From Isoperla grammatica (taxonomy: Eukaryota; Arthropoda; Insecta; Plecoptera; Perlodidae): DNA of 64,000 nucleotides. Where the stretch lies: contig CAMDTW010000327.1 of NCBI GenBank assembly GCA_945910005.1, positions 1-64,000 of the forward strand, given 5' to 3'. The stretch's first letter is position 1. Each line of letters opens with the position of its first letter. Both the position numbers and the translations under genes were made by a program. A model generated the notes under the pieces. The model did not search any database and was not told the origin of the DNA. It was given only the letters and a program-made list of their open reading frames with translations. Shown here in pieces: positions 35,322 to 47,065 of this stretch.

Positions 35322-36880
35322 AAAGAAGAAGCGGTCTCTAGAAATGAAACTGAAAAGAACAACATCTATGGAAGCGAAATAAACACCCAAAGGGCAACAT
35401 ACAAAACGGAATTAATGTTACAGTTCAAAGCATTGTTTGAATTTCATAAAGAAGGAGAAACTAAAGATTGTATTTGTAAATTTTACGCTACATTATATTA
35501 ATAGATTACTTATATTGTGTGCAAGTGTTTACACAATGAGTGCAGTCATTATTTTATCGACTTCTCACACATACATTCGGTGACAGAAGGTTCGCAATTG
35601 TTCTAAATTAGTATTGTAGATAATATTATTATAAAACATATGTGTGTGCACTTTCTGTGAGAACAATGTTTAGAGTTACGAAGTTTGACTATTTTCTGAC
35701 GTATTGTGCGTGTAATGTAGTGATGCGGACGATAATCATAATCGATAGATACGATAACACGATAAAGATTCAGTGTCGTATCGCGATAATCAACGATATC
35801 ACTTTGCCCTGCTGAATATAGTGATGCATCGATAACCTGTCATGTTACGGTCGTAGTTGACAACTTATCGCGGCGTCCGTGGCAAAGTAATCTGACCCGC
35901 CACGCCAACGGCAGCAGATCGTATAGTACTTGCAATTATAGAACATTTCTCTGTTCTGGACGATTTTTCGACATTACCGACATCACGATGATAAAAATGC
36001 TCACGATAAAATCCCGATATTTTCTTTAGAAAAAATGCGATTTTCGATATGGATGTATTTGTCATAGCATCACTAATTATAATACTCGCGGTGTTCTCTC
36101 ACGCCCTGACGTATCGCTGTTTCATGTTTGGGAACCCAATGCCTACGCGTTTCGAGGTGATTTACGATGTTTTACTGGCCTGTTGCGAGTCCACAGACTC
36201 ACTTTTGGATCAGTGTTTACTGTTTACGCACTCGAAGAATGACTAGATGCACAGATTTTCGCAATTTTTTTCAGTGCACACTTCTGTCGCCTGCGTTCGT
36301 TTTCTTCAATACCGTTGAGTGCCCACTATGAATACTAAATAATTACTGTTCTGACTTCACTCTCAGCTCACTTCGCTAATAATGCATATTGAATCACATT
36401 ATTTTATGCCTATTTTTAAAGTGCTACTATGCACGTAGTTTGCTTATGTTTGGACCATCTACATTTTATAAGATAATTGGAACAGTGGGAACCAGTGCTT
36501 CCTGTCCTGTGACTGACGTTCTAAATTCTATTATTGGTCGTTCGTTACTGGTCAATATTACGGGGTTTCACTTCTACTTGTGTTTTTATATATTTCTCTA
36601 AAGCCAGCAAATACAACTAATTTAAAATTTCTTCATCCTATGTATTTACGGCCGATTCACGGTCTTATATTACGGTGTTACAAAACGAAACTTTAAATTA
36701 TATGACATTACTATATATCTTCATTATTATGTATAATAAGGAAAATACCTACATATTTTATTTTATTCAATACTTAATATTTAAAGCCCACCTAGTTTTT
36801 TTAACCTGCTTATATTACGGGGTTTCACAACAAAATATGGCAGGTCACATAAAAAAATAAAAAACACCCTTATTTAAATC
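35322..36880. other. No gene; possible hAT-like MITE at 35720-36076
   Basis: TAGTGATGC occurs at about 35720 and again at 35819, and its inverse GCATCACTA at about 36067-36075. This resembles the ends of hAT-type MITEs. Several CGATA-rich words occur between. No convincing 8-bp target duplication. The remainder is AT-rich, without recognisable ORFs. Confidence 0.4.
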
Positions 36881-37197
36881 TAAAGATTTTCCTCCAATCC
36901 TATCCTATGTATCACTGCCAAGGACAAAAGTAAATCAAAGGAAACAGACCACTTGAGCCACTCATCTGCATGTGTCGTGTTGTAAAACACGGCTTCTGAG
37001 AGGTTACTTGCGATTGTGTTGTATTGATTCATAACGAAGTGCATCGTCATGTGATTTACTTGCGCTTGCGGACATATGATCATTGGGCATATTTTAGATT
37101 GGTTCAAAGCTTTGGCATTGCATCTTTGAAATATCGCTAGCATGAATGGTTCGGAAGTACATGTTGATTTACCATCTTGGATGTTAATAATTATGTT

Positions 37198-37839
37198 CAT
37201 AGGCGTGCGCAGGGAGGGGGGGGCAAGGGGGGGCAGCGGCCCCCCCATTAGGGCAGGTGAGCTTTTTTTTAAATAGAATTTGGCCCAGGGTATACAGCAT
37301 ACGCCTGCCGATCGTAAAAGACGAGAAGAGGATAGCACCTTCCTCATATTAAAATTAAATATATTCCTCAAACTGTCACTGTTGCTCCAACTGTCTTGCC
37401 CGTTTGACCCGGGAAACAATAGGTCCAGGATAATGCCTGTCGTAATGGGCGACAAAAATGCTGACGCTTGCATAATGGTTCTAATCTTACCTGAAGTCCT
37501 AGATTGGAATGACGTTGGAATCAGCTGACCAGCCTCAACATCAACTGTTGCCCTACCGCCAAGATTTTGGCTGTGGGACTGACCACTTACTTCACTTTGT
37601 AACAATGATATCACTGATATCCACAAATAATCGTGTGAAACTAACCCATTGAACAGACAACCTGTACTCCTCCTAATACGCTTAAAAACACGTTGAAAAA
37701 TGCATGTCTTTAAAAAAATCTCCTGCGGAGCTTTTTTGTGGGGGGGCATCCCCCCCCCCCCCCATTGGCGCTGCCGTGAAGTACTTTCATTGGGAATTTA
37801 TTGTGCCCCCCCATTGATCAACCTCTGCGCACGCCTATG
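37198..37839. mobile_element. 642-bp hAT-type non-autonomous element with perfect 8-bp target duplication
   Basis: The terminal inverted repeats CATAGGCGTGCGCAG (37198) and CTGCGCACGCCTATG (ends 37839) are flanked by ATTATGTT at 37190-37197 and 37840-37847. The subterminal regions are G-rich at the left and C-rich at the right (GGGGGGG / CCCCCCC). The interior carries a diverged form of the conserved core seen in the SINE-like repeats (about 37405-37455, CCTGTCGTAATGGGCGACAAAAA-like). An open minus-strand frame of 289 codons ends at 36880 and crosses the element boundary; it is not a gene. Confidence 0.88.
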
Positions 37840-37847
37840 ATTATGTT

Positions 37848-40090
37848 GTTTTGTATTGCCCTTTGCTTTTAAAGTTTTAATATACTGGTACTTTTCATAC
37901 ACTGGATAAATACGCCTTTGGATATAAATAATATTTCCGTTGAATACATAAAAATAAAGTTTAAAACAAATAATAGCAACTCTGGATTACCAATCACCTA
38001 GATAGCCTGTCAAATATATAAGACAAGAATGAAGTGAAATCAGAATTGAACTGTATGAATGATCCATTGTATTTGTCTTACTAACATGCGCGCTCGAGAC
38101 AAGCGAGTAGCGATAACGTTGGCAGACGCCGCTGTAATCGTACCCTTCGCCCCAAGGTCATCTCCGCGCTCGCTGCACAGAAGCCGACACCGGGCTGCCG
38201 GAAACGTTGTGATACAATTTCGAACAAACCGCGGACACTGTCTTTTGTAGCGCGTTCTTCGTGGAAAACGGTGAACTACCAGCAGCCTATTGCCGATACA
38301 ACAGCGTAACTGTTATACTCGCCAAGCACACTAGCGCTAATCAAGTGACAACACGGGCTCTGGAATAGTCTTAATTTACGTTTAAGGTAGACTTATGGCC
38401 TTCAGCCTGACTGATATCTTCATAAAGAAAGTTTGTTTAGTACTTTATTTATGTGCTATCGATGGCACTTAGGTTAAGTGGTACATTTAGGGTTTGTTTG
38501 GACATTCCATCGGTACGTTTTCGAGGGAGTTTTGCGAGTGGTTTTGGGTTTACTTCTCATGATGGTGGCCAAGAAATCCGTGTTTCACGTTGCGTGACAT
38601 GGGGTATAGGTGATTATTCTCGATTGTCAGCGTACATAAGTTGTTTTGCTGTAATGCCGACAAGGTATGCTGCTAAAATGCTGGTGGGAAGACGCAACGA
38701 GGACGCATGTCTGGTTTTTTTCGGTGCATTGTCCTGTTCAGACTATGATGAGGATTTTGATTGACTTTGCTTTTGATTGATTTTGATGATGATGATGATG
38801 ATGAGGTTGAGATGTTTACAGTTTAGATATTGTTTTAAATAGTTTTGTTTTGGGTTCTGTGAATTTTAGTTACGTTTGACGGAAGGAAATACATGGCTTT
38901 AGTTGTAAGGAACGTTGTCATAGTATTTGTTAGTAAATGCATTTTCGTTTGAATTTTGTTTTCTCGCGGTTCTGAATAGATTTCCTCAGAAAGATGATTT
39001 GTTTTGAATGAAATTTCCGTTACGAAACATATTAAAATTAAATAATAATATTTGATACTTAGTCGTTGATTGATGTTTTGAAATTATTGGTTTTCTTCGC
39101 AACTATTACCATGTGTCTCTTAATGTCAGCTGTCAGTCACGCTGTGTTTACGTTGTTGTAACACGTGCGTAGCCTCGTGGCTCTGTCTGGCGTCAGCGGA
39201 ATTCGCTGGATACGAGTGTGTAACCTTGACTGGTGACTGGCGCAAGATTGTTATATGTTACAGGCACAGTCCACTAACACGCTGACGTTTCAACTTGACG
39301 CCGTACATGCCTGCGAACCGAGCCGTCACCAGGGAATTGCCAGGGCAAGCTCACTTGTAAAACCGAGGGTTACGTTTTCTTTTGGATCAAGATTGACATT
39401 CGGACAGAACAACAACAAGATGAAATTATTATAGTTTTGGTTTGTACAAAGACTCGTTAGGTAGGACATTTTCTTTGTTTTATGTTAGTATTATAACACA
39501 CAGGCAATTTTAAATATGCTCTTGTTTTTCTCTTTGGTTTTACGCCTGTGTGCAAGCTGGTTAGCGTTTTCAAGGGCGTTTGTTGCCGTTAGGATTTCTG
39601 CCCTTCAGGTGAAACTTCTATACGACGAGTTTTTGTTTTTCATTTAGGGTTTTAGCGGCCTGTAAGGGTCGGACGTGAATTGTTGCATTGTGGGTACGGT
39701 GTTAGGGTATTGCATATATTGGATAGGTTTGGTGCAGTGATTGGGTCATGATACTGGTCCATGAAGCTTGAAGATGCTACTTGAAGTCATAAAGATCAAC
39801 ATGCAAGGCCGAGACTGTACGATACACAGTTCAATAATTCACATACTCATGAAACTACTGAAGACTGATGGGGGATGCCTTTGCCTGATGTACTTGCCGG
39901 GTTGAAGAAAATGTTGATGAATGCAAATAGAAGAGGTGCCCGAAGTCTGAAGAGGATTCTGCCGCAAGGAGTGCGTGGGCATTCGAACGATGAGGTCATC
40001 GTTCATTGGGGAGCCGGGCATGTGAAGAAGACCATTTCATGGTCTTCTTCTGTTCTTTTCGATACAAGTTATTGACTGCTCTACCGGATG
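37848..40090. other. LARD-like interior, right part: no gene recognised
   Basis: Short frames (for example 103 codons at 38453-38764) without recognisable domains. A short (GAT)n tract lies at 38784-38803. A perfect 12-bp-stem hairpin with a 3-base loop lies at 40024-40050, shortly before the right direct repeat. Confidence 0.55.
40024..40050. other. Perfect hairpin, 12-bp stem
   Basis: GAAGAAGACCAT, loop TTC, ATGGTCTTCTTC, 41 bases before the right LTR-like repeat. No run of T follows directly. The role is unknown. Confidence 0.7.
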
Positions 40091-40724
40091 TGTTGCAATC
40101 TTAACTGGACGCATGCACAAGTTGAGTGAACCCGTGGAATGTGCACGTGTCAGGATTTCAACACTTTGTCGGGAGCGGGCAACGAACGGGTATCGTGAAG
40201 AAAACCTGAGTCAGGTGGATTTGGTTTGGTTGAATGGACAACGGTGAGACGGGGGAGAAGGGGCTTGTCTGTTCGAACGATAGTTTGGATGGTCGGAGAA
40301 GAGACGAGAGCGGGTGCGTGTAGTAGAAGGAAGACAACGAGGACTTGACCGGGGATCCGACCGAGGGGCGAGCCAGGACCAGTGGATTGGCAGGGTTGCT
40401 GTACCAAGCCGTCATAAAGGGTAGAATGATGTTCTGTGAGATTTTGTTTTCTTTAAATTAAATTGTACCCACGCACCAGACACTCAATGCAACAGTTAAA
40501 GGGATGACCATCTAGGGTAAAGGTTTAAGATCAATACACGTAACTCTCGTATTGTGGAATCTGTCTTTTAATGGTGTCCACCCTGCATGATCCATGACCC
40601 ACAAAAAACCCGATCCTGGTCAAGATTAGGGGAAAACTGGGTCCCGTAGCTTGACATCAGCTACGCCTCCCAAGCCAATCAAGGCAACAACAGCTTGGGG
40701 CTCAGTCTACCCTTTTTCTTCACA
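40091..40724 (+). repeat. ~632-bp direct repeat, right copy (LTR-like)
   Basis: Starts TGTTGCAATCTTAACTGG and ends CTTCTTCACA. Collinear with 30785-31416, with small differences concentrated at about 40240-40300. Confidence 0.9.
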
Positions 40725-41309
40725 ATATTTTAGATAAATTGGGACCCACACTCATGATATAACACAGTTTTTAAACGGAATGTACCGTTCTTCATAAACA
40801 TTCTCAACAAAAAAATGACAGTATAGTTAAAAACCTAGATTCTAGACTAACCTTTTGGATAAAATATGTCGAATAATAGTTTTACATCGAAGAGTAGTAT
40901 TTAGAAACTTAATTGCATTATGATAAGAAAAAGTGCAATTAATAAAAAAATTTACAGGCACTTTAGAAAGTTTATAAATTAATGATATTTACCAGAACTG
41001 TTTCCAACTAATTCTTACTCGTAATTTTATACACAAGCCTGTATTGGAATAATTCGTCCTAATGTAAAGAGGAACGCGTGCTGTACCACCTTAAAGAAAA
41101 AACAAATATGATGAAATCTACTAAATAACATGAAGTTGTTCTTAGCTCATTACACATCATATCAATGTAAGAATAGTTTTATCGCCGTGGCAACAACGCT
41201 TGTATTTTGCAACACACTCACCCCACGCTGTCTTGTCCCATAGTGACGTCACGGCTAACTAGACACAATGTATACATGCGCGCTTTCTCTGCGAAGATCT
41301 GCCTCGTGT
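40725..41309. other. No gene seen
   Basis: AT-rich flank between the LARD-like element and the 680-bp repeat array. Confidence 0.55.
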
Positions 41310-43880
41310 TTAGTGAGAGTTGGAGTAAGTCTCGAAGATATCCATCGACGTCGTCTGCAACTGCAATACAAAGCAAACGGAGAAGCAACACACACAAAGA
41401 ATTGGTTACACCCCCCTCACCAAACGAGCTGTTCTAAGGATGGCAAATACCACTGAACGAACACACACACACACACACCGGCGGATATCTATACCAGAAA
41501 AAATGCACGCCGCCCGAAGGTAGGGAATACACTAAATCCGGTAGAAAATCTGTCGAGCGCATGAATACCCAAGTGGCACTGCCAACCTTCGCGATCAAAC
41601 TGTCCGTAATGGACAGAACCCATGAAGTTCCCGGGTCCTCTGAAAAGAACCTCAAAGGAACTATACGACTTTAATGCATTAAACGCGGTCCTAAGGAAAG
41701 ACATCTCTCTTCCACCCTCTCATCTGAAAGGTGTTCAACCAAACAAAATGCACGCCGCCCAAAGGTAGGGAATACCCTAAGTCCAGTATAGAAACCAGTC
41801 AGTGATACAGGCAGAAAATAAGATACAAATCTTTAGGAGTTGTTAAAAGGAGTAATTTAATTTTAATTGTACTCACCCGGCATGATGTGCCGATATCTCA
41901 ATGGGCGAAGTGAACTCTCCACTTCTTCTTCTTGCATCATGGGGTGCTGTCTGAGTGCTCCATGTAAGAGATCGCCTCGTCACCTGCCGAGAAGATGCGG
42001 CGGGTCGCTGAGTGCTCTGCTGTCTGTCTGCTGCATGGAAGAGATCGAGTCCTCATCTCTCAAGACGATAAGACGTTGCTATGGCATGGGCGGAAACTGT
42101 GCCGAGCGGTTGATTGCGAGCAAGAAACCAAAGGGCTAAGGTTCCCCCCCGTGACCGCTGTTACGGTGGTCTTACCGTGCAAGCACTGCCCCCGGTAGCT
42201 GAAACTGGGTTCCCCCAGACAAACAATAGCACCCACCCACCGTCCACTCGATTCAGTGCCCCTCCAGCCATGGCGACGCCTCATCTTCTTGGCAGATGAC
42301 GAGTGCATCTCTTCCATGCAGCAGACAGCCAACAGGCCACTCAGAGACCTGCCGCGTCTCCTTGGTAGCTGACGAGCCTATCTGTTCCACGCAGCAGTCA
42401 GCCAACAGCCCAATCAGCGCGCCACGCATCTTCTTGAGGGTTGGAGAAAGTCTCGAAGATATCCATCGACGTCGTCTGCAACTTAATACAAAGCAAGTAT
42501 CAATGATACAGGTAGAAAAGCTACCAATCTTTAAGAGTTGTTAAAAGAGTAATTTAATTTTAATTATACTCACCCGGCATGATGTGCCGATATCTCAATG
42601 GGCGAAGTGGGCCCACCACTTCTTCTTCTTGCTCCATGGAAGAGATTGCCTCGTCACCTGCCGTGAAGACGCGGCGGGTCGCTGAGTGCTCTGCTGTCTG
42701 TCTGCTGCATGGAAGAGATCGAGTCCTCATCTCTCAAGACGATAAGACGTTGCTATGGCATGGGCGGAAACTGTGCCGAGCGGTTGATTGCGAGCAAGAA
42801 ACCAAAGGGCTAAGGTTCCCCCCCGTGACCGCTGTTACGGTGGTCTTACCGTGCAAGCACTGCCCCCGGTAGCTGAAACTGGGTTCCCCCCGACACACAA
42901 TAGCACCCACCCACCCACCGTTCACTCGATTCAGTTCCCCTCCAGCCATGGCGACGCCTCATCTTCTTGGCAGATGACGAGCGCATCTCTTCCATGCAGC
43001 AGACAGCCAACAGGCCACTCAGAGACCTGCCGCGTCTCCTTGGTAGCTGACGAGCCTATCTGTTCCACGCAGCAGTCAGCCAACAGCCCAATCAGCGCGC
43101 CACGCATCTTCTTGAGGGTTGGAGAAAGTCTCGAAGATATCCATCGACGTCGTCTGCAACTTAATACAAAGCAAGTATCAATGATACAGGTAGAAAAGCT
43201 ACCAATCTTTAAGAGTTGTTAAAAGAGTAATTTAATTATATTAGTACTCACCCGGCATGATGTGCCGATATCTCAATGGGCGAAGTGGACCATCAAGTTC
43301 TTCTTATTGCTTCATGGGGTTGTGTCCGAGTGCTCCATGGAAGAGATCACCTCGTCACCTGCCGAGAAGATGCGGCGGGTCGCTGAGTGCTCTGCTGTCT
43401 GTCTGCTGCATGGAAGAGATCAAGTCCTCATCTCTCAAGACAATAAGACGCTGCTATGGCATGGGCGGAAACTGTGCCGAGCGGTTGATTGCGAGCAAGA
43501 AACCAAAGGGCTAAGGTTCCCCCCCGTGACCGCTGTTACGGTGGTCTTACCGTGCAAGCACTGCCCCCGGTAGCTGAAACTAGGTTCCCCCCGACACACA
43601 ATAGCACCCACCCACCCACCGTCCACTCGATTCAGTGCCCCTCCAGCCATGGCGACGCCTCATCTTCTTGGCAGAGACGAGTCGATCTCTTCCATGCAGC
43701 AGACAGCCAACAGGCCACTCAGAGACCTGCCGCGTCTCCTTGGTAGCTGACGAGCCTATCTGTTCCACGCAGCAGTCAGCCAACAGCCCAATCAGCGTGC
43801 CACGCATCTTCTTGGCAGATAGAGAGTCGATCTCTTCCATGCAGCAGTCCTGTAAATGGACTTCTAGTGACTTGCTGTAA
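41310..43880 (-). repeat. Tandem ~680-bp repeat, three copies plus a partial copy, with exon-like edges
   Basis: The marker GGCATGATGTGCCGATATC recurs at about 41879, 42577 and 43255 (spacing about 698 and 678 bp). The other marker, TCGAAGATATCCATCGACG, occurs at about 41332, 42453 and 43133. Inside each unit a 72-bp subrepeat (ATCTCTTCCATGCAGCAG core) occurs in both orientations, so each unit can fold back. On the minus strand each unit is bounded by an acceptor-like AAGTTGCAG and a donor-like CCGGGTGAGTA. Frames of up to 144 codons recur, but there is no known domain and the frames are not conserved across copies. It may be an amplified exon or a satellite-like expansion. Confidence 0.8.
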
Positions 43881-44684
43881 CTGGACACTTAAAACATGCT
43901 TGGAATATTCAGCGCGAATTAATTAAGCGTAAATATTTCTGAATAATAAATACTCGAAATAAGTTTTGTTAAAAAAGAGCGTAAAATAATTATTATGATA
44001 CATCAAATAGAGTGGTTGTTTGCTCAAAAGATAATATCTCCCAAACCGATGTAGCCACGGTAACTTACTAGGTGTGTCATATAGCAACAATAGTAAACAA
44101 CAAAATAAGCAACAGTTATTATAACAATTCCATACAGTAAAAATATAGATTCCCCTTAATTGTCATTTTTTTTCATTATTGGTACTTTTCTATAAAACAC
44201 AAAAATCTCTGTATTTTCAGTCCAAAATGCAGTGCTAGTGTGGATGTCACATAATTACTATAATGTTGTATTAAAGGTTAATAATAAATGAGTTTACGAA
44301 CTTATTGTTGATATTTAAAACTAATTTCTTTTGGATATGCTGTTATAAGTGCAATAATAAACGAAAATGTGTTTATTTGAATGTGATTGGTTCCCCTACT
44401 ACCGAGATAATGGAGGGGGTTGAGGGGGGGGGGGGTATGGCCGATAGCGAGGCGACCTGACCGAGAACTTAGAGAGTGAACAGTGACTTAGTAGGAACGA
44501 CGTAGGTCTGATTTGAAAGCACGCCTTGCTTTACAGCGTACCGGCATGAGTTAGTGAACAAGTTGTATCGAAGCACTAATCGCGACGACTTATTGCGTAG
44601 ACTAGAGAAGGAGGTCAAGTGCGTGTTTTTCGTATTGTTCTAGTCAGTGGATGATTTCATTAGAAAAGTCGGTAATTTGTAACT
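43881..44684. other. No gene; poly-G tract at about 44424
   Basis: AT-rich, then a G-rich stretch (44413-44434) and a more balanced segment leading to the minisatellite. No ORF of note. Confidence 0.55.
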
Positions 44685-45450
44685 CAGTGTAATCTAGTGT
44701 TATCAGTGTAATCAGTATAATCAGTGTGATCAGTGAAATCTAAGTGTAATCAGTGTGACAGTGTAATCAGTGGAATAAGTGGGACAGTGTAATCAGTGTA
44801 ATAAGTGTGACAGTGTAATCAGTGTGATCAGTATAATCAGTGTGATCAGTGTAATCTAGGTGTAATCAGTGTAATAAGCGTAATCAGTGTGACAGTGTAA
44901 TTAGTGTAATCAGTGTGACAGTGTAATCAGTGTAATCAGTGTAATCAGTGTGATCAGTGTAATAAGTGTGACAGTGTAATCAGTGTAATCAGTATAATCA
45001 GTGTGATCAGTGTAATCTAGGTGTAATAAGTGTAATAAGTGTAATCAGTGTGACATTTTTATCAGTGTGATCAGTGTGACAGTGTAATCAGTGTAATAAG
45101 TGTAATCAGTGTAATAAGTGTAATCAGTGGGATCAGTGTAATCAGTGGGATCAGTGTAGTAAGTGTGACAGTGTATTCAGTGTAATCAGTGTGATCAGTG
45201 TGATCAGTATAATCAGTGTGATCAGTATAATCAGTGTGATCAGTGTAATCTAGGTGTAATAAGTGTAATAAGTGTAATCAGTGTGACATTTTTATCAGTG
45301 TGACAGTGTAATCAGTGTAATAAGTGTAATCAGTGTGATCAGTGTAATCTAGGTGTAATCAGTGTAATAAGCATAATCAGTGTGACAGTGTAATCAATGT
45401 AATCAGTGTGACAGTGTAATGAGTGTTGTAAGTGTGCTCAGTGTGATATA
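44685..45450 (+). repeat. Minisatellite of 9-10-bp units (GTGTAATCA and variants)
   Basis: About 80 units of AGTGTAATC/AGTGTGATC/AAGTGTAAT type with occasional GTGTGACA and TCTAGGTGT variants. Longer phrases repeat (for example GATCAGTGTAATCTAGGTG at about 44846, 45003, 45238 and 45332), so a second-level periodicity of roughly 150-250 bp exists. Confidence 0.95.
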
Positions 45451-45905
45451 AGATTCAGTGGCGCTTCACTGTATACGTCTCGCAAGAACCGAGTGAGTGT
45501 GTTAATTGATTGAGAATATCATCAATTAGCTTCAGTTATCTACCCATCATCATCGCCAATCATCGCCCCATACGTTTGCCCCCCCCCCCCCTACTCGCCA
45601 AGACATCGTTACGAGATCACCTACATCGCCACTGCACCCATCAACTCTTACCCCACTGGAACCATTGTTGACAACGCGCTGTAGGACCCGGAGGATGAGT
45701 ACAAACACAATACTATAGTTGTATTTATTTATTTCTATATTGAACTCCGCCCAGAATGTGAACAGGCAGGAATATTGCCGCTAATTATTATAGGCTAATT
45801 ATTCAGTTCTTAAAGAACATTATATTTATACGATGAGATAAAAGAACACTGCAGAATAGAAACTACCAATATATACATTTAATAATCTTTAAACTAGAGA
45901 CTTGA
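45451..45905. other. No gene; poly-C tract at 45579-45591
   Basis: Sequence between the minisatellite and the fold-back elements, with C-rich segments and no recognisable ORF. Confidence 0.55.
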
Positions 45906-46097
45906 ATATTCGTCATGATAAAAGTCGATTCACAGCTGCGCGTTGCGAGCGAAGCGAAGGCGCGAGCTCTAATCGGTGGTCGAGTTTGCGTGAAACTATT
46001 AACTTCTTTGCGTGAAACTCGGCCGCTGATTGGAGCTCGCGCCTTCGCTTCGCTCGCAACGCGTAGCTGTAAACGTATCATAACATTGTTGAATATT
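45906..46097. mobile_element. Fold-back MITE, ~190 bp
   Basis: The left arm from AATATTCGTCATGATA through ACAGCTGCGCGTTGCGAGCG to AGCTCTAATCGG is mirrored by GATTGGAGCTCGCGCC, CTTCGCTTCGCTCGCAACGC and TATCATAACATTGTTGAATATT. The centre carries two direct copies of TGCGTGAAACT. Arms of about 85 bp, GC-rich in the inner part. Superfamily not assigned. Confidence 0.85.
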
Positions 46098-46145
46098 TGG
46101 CACAAAATTTTCATTTTTAAATTATATCACAAGAATGGGCTTCGA

Positions 46146-46366
46146 TATTGAAAATCTGAATCGACAGCGCACTGTGGTTTAGTAAGCCCTACACTTTGAA
46201 TGCTCTAAGTTGTGACATATTATAATCAGTTTTTTTTTTTATAAATAATTAATTTTATTACTAATTATCAAATTATAATCAAAATACTTTGCTTATGGTT
46301 ATAATATTTTATTCAGTATTTAGAGCTTACCAAAGCACAGTGCGCTGCTGATTTAGATTTTCAATT
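46146..46366. mobile_element. MITE with ~45-bp terminal inverted repeats
   Basis: ATTGAAAATCTGAATC then CAGCGCACTGTGGTTTAGTA at the left is mirrored by TACCAAAGCACAGTGCGCTG and GATTTAGATTTTCAAT at the right. The interior is AT-rich (A/T about 85% by eye). 221 bp, no ORF. Confidence 0.82.
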
Positions 46367-46533
46367 TCTTGTTGCAATCTTGAGATATTATTTAATAATG
46401 AACATTTTCTGAGGTTTTTACGTAGAGACTACCCTTCCCTCTTATAATAAAAATAACCTGGAGTAGCAACGAGCCTCCACTAGGCGGAGAAGTACTGGTT
46501 GGCTGCTTGTGACATCACTTAAAAAATGTAGAT

Positions 46534-46606
46534 GGCTCGTTGGTCCAGTGGTTAGCATCCCTGCTTCCAATGCAGAAGGTCCCGGGTTCAAATCCCGCTT
46601 CAGGCA
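46534..46606 (+). tRNA. tRNA-like sequence / tRNA pseudogene (anticodon position CCA) with pol III terminator
   Basis: An A box TGGTCCAGTGG and a perfect B box GGTTCAAATCC are present. The anticodon arm CTGC/TTCCAAT/GCAG puts CCA at the anticodon (formally Trp). A T7 run follows at 46611-46617. The T arm pairs well except one position, the D arm is imperfect, and the acceptor stem pairs at only about half its positions. It is more likely a tRNA pseudogene or the tRNA-like head of a short retroposon than a working tRNA. Confidence 0.5.
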
Positions 46607-46617
46607 GAAGTTTTTTT

Positions 46618-47026
46618 AACTTCTAATGTGGATTCAATTTCATTACTTCTTGGCTTAGGAATAAGTAAACGGTGACTTTGGAGCCGTCCTAAAGTAGAGT
46701 TCCGCAGAAGTTAACACCATGGCCACGCCGATTTCCACCCGTTTTCTACACCCATAAATACGTTGAAAGATAAGCTACCCCGGAATTTCTTATTTTCCTA
46801 GAACGATCGGACCTTATCGCCTTGAAGAATGTGATAAGTGTATTCAGTCATCTGAATTCTTCGTCCTTTGCTCGAGTTTAAATGGAGATAATTGCTCAAC
46901 TGGACTTTGCTCTAGGGATGTACAAAGGAAACTACCTAAAAGGTTGGTGTAAACTCCCGCGGAACTCCACTGTAGCAACGAAGCACTAAATAAATTCAAA
47001 GTTGTTCTGAATCGGCCCTGTTGATT
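46618..47026. other. No gene; flank of the satellite array
   Basis: Unique-looking sequence between the tRNA-like sequence and the first satellite monomer. No ORF of note. Confidence 0.55.
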
Positions 47027-47065
47027 CTATATGTGTCTCATACGGGCCAGGCCCAGGTCTCTTAA

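Larger units (their letters stand above)
30785..40724 (+). mobile_element. Large LTR-retrotransposon-derivative-like element (~9.9 kb, no gag/pol)
   Basis: Two highly similar ~632-bp direct repeats (30785-31416 and 40091-40724) flank 8.67 kb. The right copy starts TGTTGCAATC and both end CTTCACA, so the TG...CA rule holds. The left copy is followed at once by TGGTGGAGGTCGCCGG, a position and TGG start expected of a primer-binding site. No purine tract is obvious before the right repeat and the flanks (GTCAC and ATATT) do not match, so insertion as a unit is not proved. The interior has no recognisable gag, protease, RT or integrase. Confidence 0.55.

Noticed and set aside
36880..37749. 289-codon minus-strand frame
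   Set aside because: It crosses the boundary of the hAT-type element at 37198, is built partly from its non-coding interior, and shows no known domain.
38453..38764. 103-codon plus-strand frame
   Set aside because: Unremarkable composition, no recognised motif, no neighbouring exon evidence.
40150..40415. Minus-strand frames shared by both 632-bp repeats
   Set aside because: Present in both copies only because the DNA is duplicated; frames differ between copies and have no domain.
46534..46606. Functional tRNA-Trp gene
   Set aside because: Anticodon position CCA is formally Trp, but the acceptor stem pairs poorly and the D arm is imperfect.
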